Positions 22,748 to 32,818 are shown, numbered from the stretch's first letter. The stretch is 64,000 nt of DNA from Streptomyces caatingaensis (GCF_001187435.1 NZ_LFXA01000001.1:1-64000), one strand, 5' to 3'. A program made the numbers and translations. Notes: a model not told the origin generated them from the sequence alone.

Positions 22748-23656
22748 CTACCACCCACGGATGTCGTTGACGGAGAAGCGCGGCGCCCGCCGCGGCTGCC
22801 CCCTGCTCATCAGCAGGATCAGCCGGCACGCCCGGTGCCGCTGCCCCGCGTAGGGGGCGAGCAGCGACAGCATCCCCGCGTCGTCCACACCGCGCACACC
22901 CGACAGCGCCCACCCCACCGTCTTCGGCAGGTGCAGGTCCCCGACCGTGACCGCGTCCGCCGCGCCGTGGCTGCGCTGGACCGTCTCGGCCGCCGTCCAG
23001 GGGCCGATGCCGGGCACGGCGCGGAGCAGGGACGCGGCGCGCGCGGGGTCCAGGGAGGAGGCGGACTCCAGGCGGGACGCCACCCGCGCCGCCCGCACGA
23101 TCGTCGCCGACCGCTTGCCGTCGACCCCCGCGCGGTGCCACTCCCAGGAGGGGATCATGGCCCAGCCCCGGGCGTCGGGCATGACCCGCATGCGCGGCAT
23201 CCCGGCCGGGCCCGGCGCGGGCTCGCCGTGCCGCCACAGCAGCAGGCGCCACGCCCGGTACGCCTCGTCGCTGGTGACCTTCTGTTCCAGGACGGCGGGC
23301 ACCAGCGACTCCAGGACCAGGCCGGTGCGGGCCAGCCGCAGGCCGGGGTGGCGCCGGTGCGCCTCGTGGAGCAGCCGGTGCCGGGGGACGAACGCGGCGG
23401 GCTCGTCGTCCGCGCCCAGCAGCGCGGGCAGGTGGTCGAGGAGCCAGTCGCCGCCGGGGCCCCACGCCTCCGCGCACACCCGCCCGTCCCGCGCCGCGAT
23501 CCGCACCGTGCCGGGACCGAGCGGGGTGCGGCTGGCGCGCCAGACGGCCCCGTCCCCGGCGACCCGGTACGCGGGGTCGCCGGGGCCGCGCGCCAGGACG
23601 CCGAGGGTGCGCCCCAGGTCGTAGGGGCCCGGCGGGGCCCAGGTGCGGGTGGCCAT
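22748..23656 (-). CDS. DNA-3-methyladenine glycosylase family (AlkA-like)
   Basis: A 302-residue HhH-GPD base-excision glycosylase related to AlkA, which removes alkylated purines. The helix-hairpin-helix LRAVPGIGPWTAAETV and the following catalytic Asp region DAVTVGDLHLPKTVGWAL are present. VLEQKVTSDEAYRAWR matches the conserved GPD helix before them. No Fe-S cluster cysteines are seen, as in AlkA rather than Nth. It lies 51 bases downstream of the guanylyltransferase gene. Confidence 0.88.
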   Translation of the reverse strand: MATRTWAPPGPYDLGRTLGVLARGPGDPAYRVAGDGAVWRASRTPLGPGTVRIAARDGRVCAEAWGPGGDWLLDHLPALLGADDEPAAFVPRHRLLHEAHRRHPGLRLARTGLVLESLVPAVLEQKVTSDEAYRAWRLLLWRHGEPAPGPAGMPRMRVMPDARGWAMIPSWEWHRAGVDGKRSATIVRAARVASRLESASSLDPARAASLLRAVPGIGPWTAAETVQRSHGAADAVTVGDLHLPKTVGWALSGVRGVDDAGMLSLLAPYAGQRHRACRLILLMSRGQPRRAPRFSVNDIRGW

Positions 23657-23707
23657 CCGGCCAGCGTAACTCCGGCGGCCGACGGCCCTGCTCGCCCCTG
23701 CTCGCCC

Positions 23708-24817
23708 CTACTCGTCGGACGAGAAGCGCACCGCCGCCGCCGGGATCTCCGCCCCGCACCACACCCGGGCCCCGGCCCGCAGCTCGTTGTCCGCGCCGAC
23801 GACCGCCCCGTCGCCGACCACCACGCCGTCCAGCACGGTGCGCGCCCCGACGCGCGCCCCCGCGCCCACCAGCGAGTCGCGGATCCGCGCGCCCGGCTCG
23901 ACGACGGCCCCGTCGAGGACGGTGCTGCCGTCGATCCGCGCGCCGGCCCCCACCCGGGCGCCCGCGCCGATGACGGTGCCGCCCATGAGCTTGGCGTCGG
24001 CGGCGACCTCGGCGGAGTCGAGGACGAGGCGCTCGCCGCGGCGGCCGGGCACGGCCGGCGAGGGGGCGCGCCCCAGGACCAGGTCGGCCGAGCCGCGGAC
24101 GAACGCCTGCGGGGTGCCGAGGTCGAGCCAGTAGGTGGAGTCGACCATGCCGTGCAGGTGCGCCCCGTCGGCCAGCAGCCCGGGGAAGGTCTCGCGCTCG
24201 ACCGAGACCGGCCGGCCGGCCGGGATGGTGTCGATGACGGACCGGTTGAAGACGTAGGCGCCCGCGTTGATCTGGTCGGTGACGATCTCCTCGGGGGTCT
24301 GCGGCTTCTCCAGGAAGGCGGTGACCCGCCCGTCCGGGTCGGTGGGCACGAGCCCGTACGCCCGGGGGTCCTCGACCCGGGTCAGGTGCAGCGACACGTC
24401 CGCGCCCGCCGCGCCGTGGGCGGAGATCAGCGCCCGGATGTCGAGGCCGGTGAGGATGTCGCCGTTGAAGATCAGGACGGGGTCGTCGGGGCCGGAGCGC
24501 AGCCGGTGGGCGACGTTGCGGATGGCGCCGCCGGTGCCGAGCGGCTCGATCTCCGTGACGTACTCCAGCTCCAGGCCCAGCGCGGACCCGTCGCCGAAGT
24601 ACGGCTCGAACACCTCCGCCAGGTAGGACGTGGCGAGCACGATGTGCTCGATCCCCGCCGCCCGGGCCCGGGCCAGCTGGTGGGTGAGGAAGGGAACCCC
24701 GGCCGCCGGAACCATGGGCTTGGGGGTGTTCACCGTGAGCGGGCGCAGCCTGGTCCCCTTGCCGCCGACCAGGAGGATCGCTTCGCGCGACGGGGGCGGC
24801 TGGTGCGGTTCAGTCAA
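23708..24817 (-). CDS. Mannose-1-phosphate guanylyltransferase-type nucleotidyltransferase
   Basis: A 369-residue sugar nucleotidyltransferase that should make GDP-mannose from mannose 1-phosphate and GTP. The catalytic start LVGGKGTRLRPLTVNTPKPM, the EPLGTGGAIRNV nucleotide-binding segment and FNGDILTG (metal-binding Asp) are intact. The last 110 residues form a left-handed beta-helix of hexapeptide repeats (VIGAGARVGAGARID and on). With manA and manB in the same window, GDP-mannose is the best guess; glucose or other sugar-1-phosphate use cannot be excluded from sequence. Confidence 0.9.
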   Translation of the reverse strand: MTEPHQPPPSREAILLVGGKGTRLRPLTVNTPKPMVPAAGVPFLTHQLARARAAGIEHIVLATSYLAEVFEPYFGDGSALGLELEYVTEIEPLGTGGAIRNVAHRLRSGPDDPVLIFNGDILTGLDIRALISAHGAAGADVSLHLTRVEDPRAYGLVPTDPDGRVTAFLEKPQTPEEIVTDQINAGAYVFNRSVIDTIPAGRPVSVERETFPGLLADGAHLHGMVDSTYWLDLGTPQAFVRGSADLVLGRAPSPAVPGRRGERLVLDSAEVAADAKLMGGTVIGAGARVGAGARIDGSTVLDGAVVEPGARIRDSLVGAGARVGARTVLDGVVVGDGAVVGADNELRAGARVWCGAEIPAAAVRFSSDE

Positions 24818-24913
24818 CGGTTCGTCTCTGCTTCCTGGTGGGGCCGGGCCGTGAACGGCGGCCAGTGTATGCAGAACGTACGGTTCCGGCCGCGCCCGGT
24901 CAGCGTCGGCGCG

Positions 24914-26815
24914 TCAGCGGCCCTGGGCGCGGGCCGCCTTCGTGCGGACGGTGCCGAGCTTGCCGTAGAGCTTGTCGCCGGGGCACTCGGTGGAGTAGCC
25001 GTCCCGGTGGCCGGAGATGACCTTGAGTTTGACCTTCGCCCCCTTTTTGAAGAGGTTCCCGCCGGCGGAGACCAGGGTGGCGGTGCCGCGCGGGTTGGCG
25101 TTGTAGAGGCCGAGCTTCCATGCGGTGAGGGCGGCGATGGCGTTCACCGCGGCGGTGGGCGGGTTGGTCTTGCCGAACGTGCCGAGGACGGCGATGCCCA
25201 TGCTGTTGGTGTTGAAACCGAGCGTGTGGGCGCCCTTGACGGGCTTGGCCACGCCGCCCGCCCGGCCCTCGTAGACCGTTCCGCACTTGTCGACGAGGAA
25301 GTTGTAGCCGATGTCGCGCCAGCCGCTGCTGACGACGTGATAGCGGTAGATACCGCGGATGACGGAGGCCGACTGCGAGCAGGTGTAGGTGTTGCCGGAG
25401 GCCGTGTGGTGGATGAAGGCGGCCTTCACCTTCTTGGTATAGACGAATCCCCGTTCGCGGAGCGACTCGTCCGCGCCCCAGCCCGCCCGGGTCACGATGC
25501 GCGGCCGGGGCCCGGCGTATCCGGCGTAGGCGCCGTTGTCGCCGTCCTCGTCCGCCTCGGCGTCGTCGTCGAAGACGTTCTCGTCGCTCCGCTGCGGGCC
25601 GTCGGACGGGCGGTCGGGACGGTCGGGGCGCTCGGGACGGTCCGGGCCGTACGGGCGGTCCGGCCGGTCGTGGCCGTAAGGCCGGTCGGGCCGGTCGGGG
25701 CGGTCGTGACCGTAGGGACGATCCGGACGGTCGTGGCCATAGGGACCGTCGTGGGTGTAGGGCCTATCGGGGCGGTCATGGGTGTACGGACGCCCGGGAC
25801 GATCCGGGCGGTAGGGCCGGTCGGGGCGGTCGGGGTCCGTGGCGGCGGAGGTCCCGGCGGGTCCGTCGCCGGCCTTCCCCTCCCCCCGCGCGCCCTCGTC
25901 CTCCGCACCCGGCCGGTCCCGGTCGCGATCCCGGTCCCGGTCGCGGTCCCGCCCGCCGCTGCCGCCGCCGTTGGTGCCGGGAAGGGCACCCGGCAGGGCT
26001 CCGCCGTGCGCCGCGCCGGCCGCATCCGCCGAACTGGCGCGGCTCGCCGTGGCCCCGGCGTCGACCGCCGTGATGGCCTCGACCTCCCCCGCGCTCGGGC
26101 GCTTGCCGGAGGCGGGGATCTCGGTGGCGCCCAGCGGGGCCAGCGGGGCGTTGACCGCGGAGCTGTTGCGCTCCTCGTCGTCGGGGGACGGCATGGCCCG
26201 GGTCCGGGGCCGCCGCGCCGGGTCGGCGCCCGGATCGACGAGCTCGATGCGCATGCCCTTGGGGAGCACGGCGGCGGCCGGCTTGCGCCCGCCGGGGGCG
26301 GCGGGACGCACCCGTACCTCGACGGCGTCGGAGGCACCCACCCACAGCGGGGCGGTCGAGCCGCGGCGTCCGGCGCGGGCCTCGGAGGTGTCGAGGTCGG
26401 GCCGGTCGTGGTCCTGGGCCTGGACGTCCTGCCAGCCGGACCAGGCGCCGGTGTTCATGTTGCGGGTACGGACCTGGGCGCGGCCGCGCAGTTCGGCGCC
26501 CGCGTTGTCCCAGACGATGCCGACGAGGGAGAAGGGCTTGACCTTCTGGGCCCGCAGCCCCTGCGCGGGGGCGGCCTCGGGGGTCCGGGCGGCGCCGGTC
26601 TGGACGGTGTCCGCCGGCAGGGGCACCAGGGGCAGCGAGTACGTCGCACCCGGCAGGTCGGGCAGGGCCGGCGCGGCCGGCCGGGCGGCGGGTGCGGGGG
26701 CCCGTACGCCCGGGGCGGGCGCGCCGGGAACGACGGCACCGGAGGCGGCGAGGGAGGGCAGCACCAGGGTGGCGGCGCAGGCGGTGACGGCCGAGGTGAC
26801 GAGGATTCCACGCAT
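24914..26815 (-). CDS. Secreted PGRP/N-acetylmuramoyl-L-alanine amidase with repeat linker
   Basis: A 633-residue exported protein. A signal peptide (about residues 1-28, ending LAASGA) leads to a beta-rich region (about 70-200), then a very long low-complexity linker holding an Arg-Asp repeat and many copies of DRPDRPYGH-like units. The last 185 residues are a peptidoglycan-recognition/amidase_2 domain: VTRAGWGADES, AFIHHTASGN, GAHTLGFNTNSMGIAVLGTF and STECPGDKLY, keeping the two His and the Cys of the zinc site. It probably cuts or binds peptidoglycan in the wall. The ATG at 26815 gives the clean signal peptide. Divergent from the TIGR03089 gene. Confidence 0.9.
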   Translation of the reverse strand: MRGILVTSAVTACAATLVLPSLAASGAVVPGAPAPGVRAPAPAARPAAPALPDLPGATYSLPLVPLPADTVQTGAARTPEAAPAQGLRAQKVKPFSLVGIVWDNAGAELRGRAQVRTRNMNTGAWSGWQDVQAQDHDRPDLDTSEARAGRRGSTAPLWVGASDAVEVRVRPAAPGGRKPAAAVLPKGMRIELVDPGADPARRPRTRAMPSPDDEERNSSAVNAPLAPLGATEIPASGKRPSAGEVEAITAVDAGATASRASSADAAGAAHGGALPGALPGTNGGGSGGRDRDRDRDRDRDRPGAEDEGARGEGKAGDGPAGTSAATDPDRPDRPYRPDRPGRPYTHDRPDRPYTHDGPYGHDRPDRPYGHDRPDRPDRPYGHDRPDRPYGPDRPERPDRPDRPSDGPQRSDENVFDDDAEADEDGDNGAYAGYAGPRPRIVTRAGWGADESLRERGFVYTKKVKAAFIHHTASGNTYTCSQSASVIRGIYRYHVVSSGWRDIGYNFLVDKCGTVYEGRAGGVAKPVKGAHTLGFNTNSMGIAVLGTFGKTNPPTAAVNAIAALTAWKLGLYNANPRGTATLVSAGGNLFKKGAKVKLKVISGHRDGYSTECPGDKLYGKLGTVRTKAARAQGR

Positions 26816-26942
26816 AACAAGATCCTGGGCATATCGGTACATATCTGTCCATTCGTAAGATGACACCCCGTCGGCCGGGGCCGCCCGCCGGGCGCGTCCG
26901 TCCGACTGACCGTCACCGGCCCCGCGGCGTACCCTGGCCGCG

Positions 26943-27695
26943 ATGAACGCCACCGACCGCACCCCCGCCGACCTGCTGCGTTCCGCCCTCGCCGCGGACC
27001 CGGCCCGCCCCTTCGTGACCTTCTACGACGACGCCACGGGCGAGCGCGTGGAACTGTCCGTGGCCACCTTCGCCAATTGGGTGGCCAAGACCGCCAACCT
27101 GCTCCAGGACGACCTCGCCGCGGCCCCCGGCGACCGCCTCGCACTCCTGCTGCCCGCCCACTGGCAGACCGCCGTCTGGCTGCTGGCCTGCTCGTCCGTC
27201 GGCGTCGTCGCCGAGGTGGACGGCGACCCGGCCACAGCCGACCTGGTGGTCGCCGGCCCCGACCGCCTGGAGGAGGCGCGCGCCTGCTCCGGGGAGCGCG
27301 TCGCCCTCGCCCTGCGCCCCCTGGGCGGCCGCTTCCCCGAGCCGCCGCGGGGCTTCGCCGACTACGCCGTCGAGGTGCCGAGCCAGGGCGACCGCTTCGC
27401 CCCGTACGTCCCGGTGGACCCCACGGCCCCGGCGCTGGCCGTCGGCGGGCTGGAGCTGACGGGCGCCCAGCTCGTGGAGCGGGCGCGCGCGGACGCCGCC
27501 GGGCGCGGGCTCGGCCCGGGCTCCCGGCTGCTGTCCGGGCTGCCGTACACCACCTGGGACGGACTGTCCGCCGGCCTGTTCGCCCCGCTGGCCTCGGGCG
27601 CCTCGGTGGTGCTGTGCCGAAACGCCGACCGGCTGTCCGCCGAGGACCTCGCCGCACGGCAGGAGAGCGAGCGCGTCACCGTGACGGCCCTCTGA
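26943..27695 (+). CDS. TIGR03089-family protein
   Basis: A 250-residue actinobacterial protein resembling only the N-terminal part of AMP-binding acyl-CoA synthetases (TPADLLRSALAADPARPFVTFYDD, LPAHWQTAVWLLACSSVGVV). The ATP-binding P-loop and C-terminal lid of true synthetases are absent, so enzymatic adenylation is unlikely. Its function is unknown. It is 79 bases upstream of the first LCP gene in the same direction, and I recall this association as common in Streptomyces. Confidence 0.88.
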   Translation: MNATDRTPADLLRSALAADPARPFVTFYDDATGERVELSVATFANWVAKTANLLQDDLAAAPGDRLALLLPAHWQTAVWLLACSSVGVVAEVDGDPATADLVVAGPDRLEEARACSGERVALALRPLGGRFPEPPRGFADYAVEVPSQGDRFAPYVPVDPTAPALAVGGLELTGAQLVERARADAAGRGLGPGSRLLSGLPYTTWDGLSAGLFAPLASGASVVLCRNADRLSAEDLAARQESERVTVTAL

Positions 27696-27774
27696 CGCTG
27701 CCGGACCGCCGCACCGGGGCGATGATCGACGGGTACGCACCGCCGGAACCGCCCCGGAGGGAGGTCGCGCAGCC

Positions 27775-29019
27775 GTGGTCCACTCCTCCCGCAAGGCCAC
27801 CGCGCGCCGCGGGCGCCGCTGGCTGCGCGGGACCGCCCTGGCCCTGGCGGTGCTCGTGCTGGCCGCCGGAGTCACCACCTGGGTGCTGTACGAACGCCTC
27901 AACGGGAACATCACCACGGACACCCGCACGGCGGAGGAGCTGCGGCGGTACGAGCGCGAGCGCCCCTCGGCGCTCGTCGCCGGCGCCCAGAACATCCTGA
28001 TCATCGGCTCCGACAACCGCGGCGGCGGCAACGGCGCGTACGGCGCCGACAGCGGCACCCAGCGCTCGGACACCACGATCCTGCTGCACCTGGCCGCCGA
28101 CCGCAGAAGCGCGACGGCCGTCAGCATGCCGCGCGACCTCATGGCACAGATCCCCCGGTGCCGCAGACCCGACGGCTCCTTCACCAACGAACGCTTCGCC
28201 CAGTTCAACTGGGCCTTCCAGTTCGCCGGCGCGGCCTGCACCATCCGCACCGTCGAGAACATCACGCACATCCGGATCGACCACCACATCATCGTGGACT
28301 TCTCCGGCTTCAAACGGCTCGTGGACGCCGTCGACGGCGTCGAGGTCTGCCTCCGCAGGCCGGTCGACGACCGCGAGGCCCGCCTGCGGCTGCCCGCGGG
28401 CCGTCAGATCCTGCACGGCGAACAGGCCCTGGGCTTCGTCCGGGCCCGCTACGGCATCGGCGACGGCAGCGACACCGAACGGATGGGGCGTCAGCAGGAG
28501 TTCCTCGGCGCCCTCTTCCAGGAGATGCACAGCGACGGCGTCCTGCTCAACCCCACCCGCCTCTACCCGGTGCTCGACGCGGCCACCAAGTCCCTGACCA
28601 CCGACGCCGGACTGGGCTCGCTGCGCAAGATGTACGACCTGGTGCGCACCGTGCGCACCATCCCCACCGAGCGCGTGCAGTTCCTGACGGTGCCCCGGCG
28701 CCCGTACCCGTACAACGCGGAACGCGACGAGCTGGTGCAGCCGGACGCGGACCGGCTCTTCGAGCTGCTGCGCCACGACCGGCCGGTGTCCCTGACCGCG
28801 CGCATCCGCCCGGCGGACGGCAAGGCGGGACCGGACGACCCGTACGAACTCTACGAACCGTACGAACCGGACAGCGCCGAGACCCCGTTGGCACCGGACA
28901 CCTCGTACGCCTCTCCCGCCCCGTACACCTCCACCACCCCGGCACCGTCCGCCCCTCCCTCCCCCACCGCTCCCCCCACCTACGAGGGCACCACCGCCGC
29001 CCGTGGCATCTGCGGCTGA
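27775..29019 (+). CDS. LCP-family (LytR-CpsA-Psr) wall-polymer ligase 1
   Basis: A 414-residue membrane-anchored protein; LCP enzymes move lipid-linked glycopolymers onto peptidoglycan. One TM segment (about 18-38) precedes the extracellular LCP domain: NILIIGSDNR, QRSDTTILLHLAADR, VSMPRDLMAQIP, and the lipid-pyrophosphate-binding GEQALGFVRARYG with RMGRQQEFL. There is no LytR_C domain; the tail is Pro/Thr/Ser-rich and ends GICG. The GTG start is 12 bases after GGAGGGAGG. First of five LCP genes in 10 kb. Confidence 0.93.
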   Translation: MVHSSRKATARRGRRWLRGTALALAVLVLAAGVTTWVLYERLNGNITTDTRTAEELRRYERERPSALVAGAQNILIIGSDNRGGGNGAYGADSGTQRSDTTILLHLAADRRSATAVSMPRDLMAQIPRCRRPDGSFTNERFAQFNWAFQFAGAACTIRTVENITHIRIDHHIIVDFSGFKRLVDAVDGVEVCLRRPVDDREARLRLPAGRQILHGEQALGFVRARYGIGDGSDTERMGRQQEFLGALFQEMHSDGVLLNPTRLYPVLDAATKSLTTDAGLGSLRKMYDLVRTVRTIPTERVQFLTVPRRPYPYNAERDELVQPDADRLFELLRHDRPVSLTARIRPADGKAGPDDPYELYEPYEPDSAETPLAPDTSYASPAPYTSTTPAPSAPPSPTAPPTYEGTTAARGICG

Positions 29020-29267
29020 TCACCGCGGGGGTACGATCGGATTTTTCGTTCCGTCATTCCCGGGTGGGCAGTGTGGAGAAGAGATGGGACGGATTGCCCG
29101 GTTGTAAGGGAAGTGCGATTTGTCACCGGCGTCGCGCCCCGCTGAACTGGGCGGATAGTGTGAGCGGTCCGGTGCGCACGGCCGGGTGACCGCGCACTGC
29201 AAGACGACATGACCGAGCGCCTCGGGATACAGGCGCCGCGTGGCACCGACGGAGGATTCGAGCGACC

Positions 29268-31064
29268 GTGGACGCGCAAGGCCGTGGGCAGGCGGACGGC
29301 ATCGACCCCGCCGACCAGTGGGTCTTCGACCCCAAGACCGGCAGCTACGAGCTGCGCCTGGATCCCCCCTCCGGCTCCCCGGGGCATCCCTCCCCCGATT
29401 CCGGCCGGTCCAATCCCGCCTCCGGCACTTCCCCGGCACGCAAGGTGCCCGCCCCCGCGAAGCCGGCGCCGTCCCGCGGCAAGGGCAAGTCCCTGCCCGA
29501 GCAGCGCGGTGGCGGACGGCGCGGCGCCAGGGCGGCGGCCGCCGCGGCCACGACGGGCCGGCGCAAACCCAAGCCCAGGAAGAGCGCCAAGAAGAAGGTC
29601 CTGCTGTGGACCGGCGGCACGCTCGCCTTCCTGCTCGTGGGCGGCTCGGTCACCGCGTACCTGATCTACGACCACTTCAACAACAACATCGACAAGGTCG
29701 ATGTGGGCGTGTCCAACGAGGCGGTGCCGGACGGGCCGGTCAACATCCTGGTCATCGGCACGGACAAGCGCTCCGGCAAGGGCAACACCGGCTACGGCGA
29801 CAACGGCAGCGTCGGCCACGCCGACACCACCCTGCTCTTCCACGTCTCCGAGGACCGCACCAACGCCACGGTGATCTCCATCCCGCGCGACATGATCACC
29901 GACATCCCGCAGTGCACCGCGAAGAAGGACGGCACGACCAAGACCATCCCCGGCTCGAAGGGCGTCCGCTTCAACGAGAGCCTGGGGCAGGAGGACCGCG
30001 ACCCGGGCTGCACCTGGCGGACCGTCGAGCAGATCACCGGGCTGAAGGTCAGCCACTTCATGATGGCCGACTTCAACGCGGTCAAGGAGATGTCCTCCGC
30101 GGTCGGCGGCGTCGAGGTGTGCCTGGGCAAGGACATCAACGACAAGGACTCGCACCTGAAGCTGCCCAAGGGCCGCCACCGGGTCGAGGGCGAGCAGGCG
30201 TTGGCGTTCGTCCGCACCCGGCACTCCGTCGGCTTCGGCGGCGACCTCAGCCGGATCCAGCTCCAGCAGCAGTTCCTCAGCTCGATGATCCGGGAGATGA
30301 AGTCCTCGGACACGCTGTCCGACCCGGGGAAGCTCTACCACCTGGCCGACGCGGCGACCAAGTCGCTCACCGTCGACACCGGCATAGGATCCATCTCCAA
30401 ACTGACCGCGCTGGCCAAGGAGCTCAGCAAGGTCAACCTGAAGAACATCACCTTCACCACCCTCCCCGTCCTCGACAACCCGGCCGACGGCAAGGTCCAC
30501 AAGACCGTCATCCTCGACAAGGCGAAGGCCGATCCGCTGCTCGCGATGGTCCGCGACGACGTCTCCCTCACGGAGGTCAAGCGCAAGGAGCAGGAGGCGA
30601 AGGACAAGGAGAAGGCGGCCAAGAAGGAGCAGGACGCCAAGCAGGCCGCGCTGCTCAAGGGCCCCAAGGCCGAGCCGTCCAAGGTGCGCGTGAAGGTCCT
30701 CAACGGCAGCGGCAAGATCGGCGCCGCCCAGGAGACCGTCACCTGGATGCAGAACTCCCAGGCCATCGCCCACAGCAGCAACGGCGGCAACGCCCCCGGC
30801 GGCGGGAAGTCCGCCAAGACCACGCTGGAATTCGCCCCCAACCAGGCCGACCAGGCGCGCCGGATCGCCGAGGCCATGGGCCTGCCCGCCGACGCGCTCA
30901 AGCAGACCGGCACGGACACGGCCCCGCTCGCGGAGATGACGCTCGTCCTCGGCGCCGACTTCAAGGGGGCGGGCGTTCCCGTCACCCCGCCGAAGGCCCC
31001 GAAGAAGGCCCCCGAGGGCATTCAGAAAATCGAGGCCGACGACAAGAACATCTGCGCGAAGTGA
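29268..31064 (+). CDS. LCP-family protein 2 with LytR_C domain
   Basis: A 598-residue LCP protein. The cytoplasmic N-terminus of about 100 residues is Pro/Ser/Lys-rich and basic; the TM segment lies near 108-130. The LCP domain shows NILVIGTDKRSGKGN, HADTTLLFHVSEDR, ISIPRDMITDIP, GEQALAFVRTRHS and IQLQQQFL. A Lys/Glu-rich helix (about 440-465) links to a LytR_C domain starting VRVKVLNGSG. The tail ends NICAK. Start GTG at 29268 by frame. Runs in line with the next LCP gene after a 101-base gap. Confidence 0.93.
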   Translation: MDAQGRGQADGIDPADQWVFDPKTGSYELRLDPPSGSPGHPSPDSGRSNPASGTSPARKVPAPAKPAPSRGKGKSLPEQRGGGRRGARAAAAAATTGRRKPKPRKSAKKKVLLWTGGTLAFLLVGGSVTAYLIYDHFNNNIDKVDVGVSNEAVPDGPVNILVIGTDKRSGKGNTGYGDNGSVGHADTTLLFHVSEDRTNATVISIPRDMITDIPQCTAKKDGTTKTIPGSKGVRFNESLGQEDRDPGCTWRTVEQITGLKVSHFMMADFNAVKEMSSAVGGVEVCLGKDINDKDSHLKLPKGRHRVEGEQALAFVRTRHSVGFGGDLSRIQLQQQFLSSMIREMKSSDTLSDPGKLYHLADAATKSLTVDTGIGSISKLTALAKELSKVNLKNITFTTLPVLDNPADGKVHKTVILDKAKADPLLAMVRDDVSLTEVKRKEQEAKDKEKAAKKEQDAKQAALLKGPKAEPSKVRVKVLNGSGKIGAAQETVTWMQNSQAIAHSSNGGNAPGGGKSAKTTLEFAPNQADQARRIAEAMGLPADALKQTGTDTAPLAEMTLVLGADFKGAGVPVTPPKAPKKAPEGIQKIEADDKNICAK

Positions 31065-31165
31065 ATCCGGCGAACGTCCTTGCGCATCTCACTACCTGGT
31101 AACAGAGTCACCAGGTACGAAGCATCTGCCCATCGGGCCGGACGCACCACTCAGGGGAGGGCCCA

Positions 31166-32818
31166 TTGGGGATCGGCAACGCGCGGGGGGACGAGAAGAC
31201 GGAGACGACGACCGAGGACAAGCGCGACGCCGCCACCGAGGAGCGGGCGCCCCGCCCGAAGCGCCGCCGCGGCGTGCGAATAGCCCGCTGGACCGCCCTC
31301 TGCCTGGCGGTCCTGGTGCTCGCGGCGTCCGCGACCGGCTGGTTCTACTACCGGCACCTCAACCACAACATCCGCAAGAGCAACCTCAACCTCGGTGACA
31401 AACAGCTCGACCGCAGCGTCCCCAACGCTGCCGGCCAACGCCCCCTCAACATCCTGCTGCTGGGCTCCGACAGCCGCAGCGGCAAGGAGAACCAGGACCT
31501 CGGCGGCGCCCGCGAGGACGCCGACCGCCCCGCGCTCGCCGACGTCCAGATGCTCGTCCACGTCTCCGCCGACCGCAGCAACATGTCGGTCGTCAGCGTC
31601 CCCCGCGACACCCGGGTCACCATCCCCAAGTGCACCGACCCCGCCGACGGCAAGGTCTACAAGGAGACCAGCAGCCAGATCATCAACACCAGCCTCCAGA
31701 ACGGCGGTCCGGGCTGCACGGTCGCCACCTGGGAGGAGCTCACCGGCATCCCCGTCGACCACTTCATGATGATCGACTTCGCCGGGGTGGTGAGCATGGC
31801 CGACGCGGTGGGCGGCGTCCCGGTCTGCGTCAAGGACAACATCCGCGACACCAAGTCCGGCCTGGAGCTCACCAAGGGCAGCCACACCATCAAGGGCGAA
31901 CAGGCCCTGCAGTGGCTGCGCACCCGGCACGGCTTCGAGGACGGCAGCGACATCGGCCGCACGCACGCCCAGCACCTCTACATGAACGCGATGGTCCGCC
32001 AGCTCAAGAGCGGCACCAAGCTCAGCGACCCCGGCCAGCTCACCGACCTCGCCGAGTCGGCCACCAAGGCGCTCACCGTCGACAAGGACCTCGGCTCGGT
32101 CAAGAAGCTCTACGACCTCGCCAACGACATCAAGCGCGTCCCGTCCGGCCGGATCACCATGACCACCATGCCCTGGGTGCAGGACCCCCAGGACCCGGAC
32201 GCCCATGTGATCCCCAAGCCCGGCGACGCCGACAAGCTCTTCTCGCTCATCCGCAACGACATCGCGCTCGACGGCAAGGACAAGAAGAAGCCCGAGAAGC
32301 CGGCCCCCTCGAACTCCCCGACCGCCAGGAGCGACGTCGCCGTCACCGTCTTCAACGGCACCGGCACGGCCGTCCTGCCGCCGGTCGGCGCCCGCGGCTC
32401 CGACATCGCCGCCCACCTGGTCAAGCAGGGCTTCACCAAGGCGACTTCGGACTCCAGCCCCCGCATGCAGGCCGACACCACCATCACGTACCCGAAACCG
32501 GCCCAGCGGGCGGACGCCCTGGCCGTCGCCAAGGCCATCGGCCTGCCGGAGGACGCCGTACGGCTGACGCCGGAGGCGACGGGCGTCACGCTGGTGATCG
32601 GCGGCGACTGGCGCGAGGGCACGTCCTACCCGAAGGCACCGGGCGCGGCGGAGAAGGCTGGCGCCAAGGGCGACGGCGACAAGGCCGACGGCAAGGACAA
32701 GAAGAAGGACAAGAAGGAAGAGAAGCCGGAGGACAACAAGGCCCCGGAGAGCTCCAACCCCCTCAACGGCGACGACAAGTCGGCCTGCATGGAGGTCAAT
32801 CCGCTCAACAGGTTCTGA
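31166..32818 (+). CDS. LCP-family protein 3 with LytR_C domain
   Basis: A 550-residue LCP protein beginning with a rare TTG codon, supported by GGGGAGG 7 bases upstream. A short charged N-terminus leads to a TM segment (about 40-62), then the LCP domain: NILLLGSDSRSGKEN, DVQMLVHVSADR, VSVPRDTRVTIP, GEQALQWLRTRHG and RTHAQHLYM. A LytR_C domain begins AVTVFNGTG, followed by a Lys-rich low-complexity segment and an end containing SACMEV. It converges on the GT2 gene, with a terminator hairpin in between. Confidence 0.92.
   Translation: MGIGNARGDEKTETTTEDKRDAATEERAPRPKRRRGVRIARWTALCLAVLVLAASATGWFYYRHLNHNIRKSNLNLGDKQLDRSVPNAAGQRPLNILLLGSDSRSGKENQDLGGAREDADRPALADVQMLVHVSADRSNMSVVSVPRDTRVTIPKCTDPADGKVYKETSSQIINTSLQNGGPGCTVATWEELTGIPVDHFMMIDFAGVVSMADAVGGVPVCVKDNIRDTKSGLELTKGSHTIKGEQALQWLRTRHGFEDGSDIGRTHAQHLYMNAMVRQLKSGTKLSDPGQLTDLAESATKALTVDKDLGSVKKLYDLANDIKRVPSGRITMTTMPWVQDPQDPDAHVIPKPGDADKLFSLIRNDIALDGKDKKKPEKPAPSNSPTARSDVAVTVFNGTGTAVLPPVGARGSDIAAHLVKQGFTKATSDSSPRMQADTTITYPKPAQRADALAVAKAIGLPEDAVRLTPEATGVTLVIGGDWREGTSYPKAPGAAEKAGAKGDGDKADGKDKKKDKKEEKPEDNKAPESSNPLNGDDKSACMEVNPLNRF

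Noticed and set aside
22294..22758. A 154-codon minus-strand ORF in the repeat block
   Set aside because: Its translation is a repetition of GLRPL-like units made by the DNA repeats and has no ribosome site or homology pattern.
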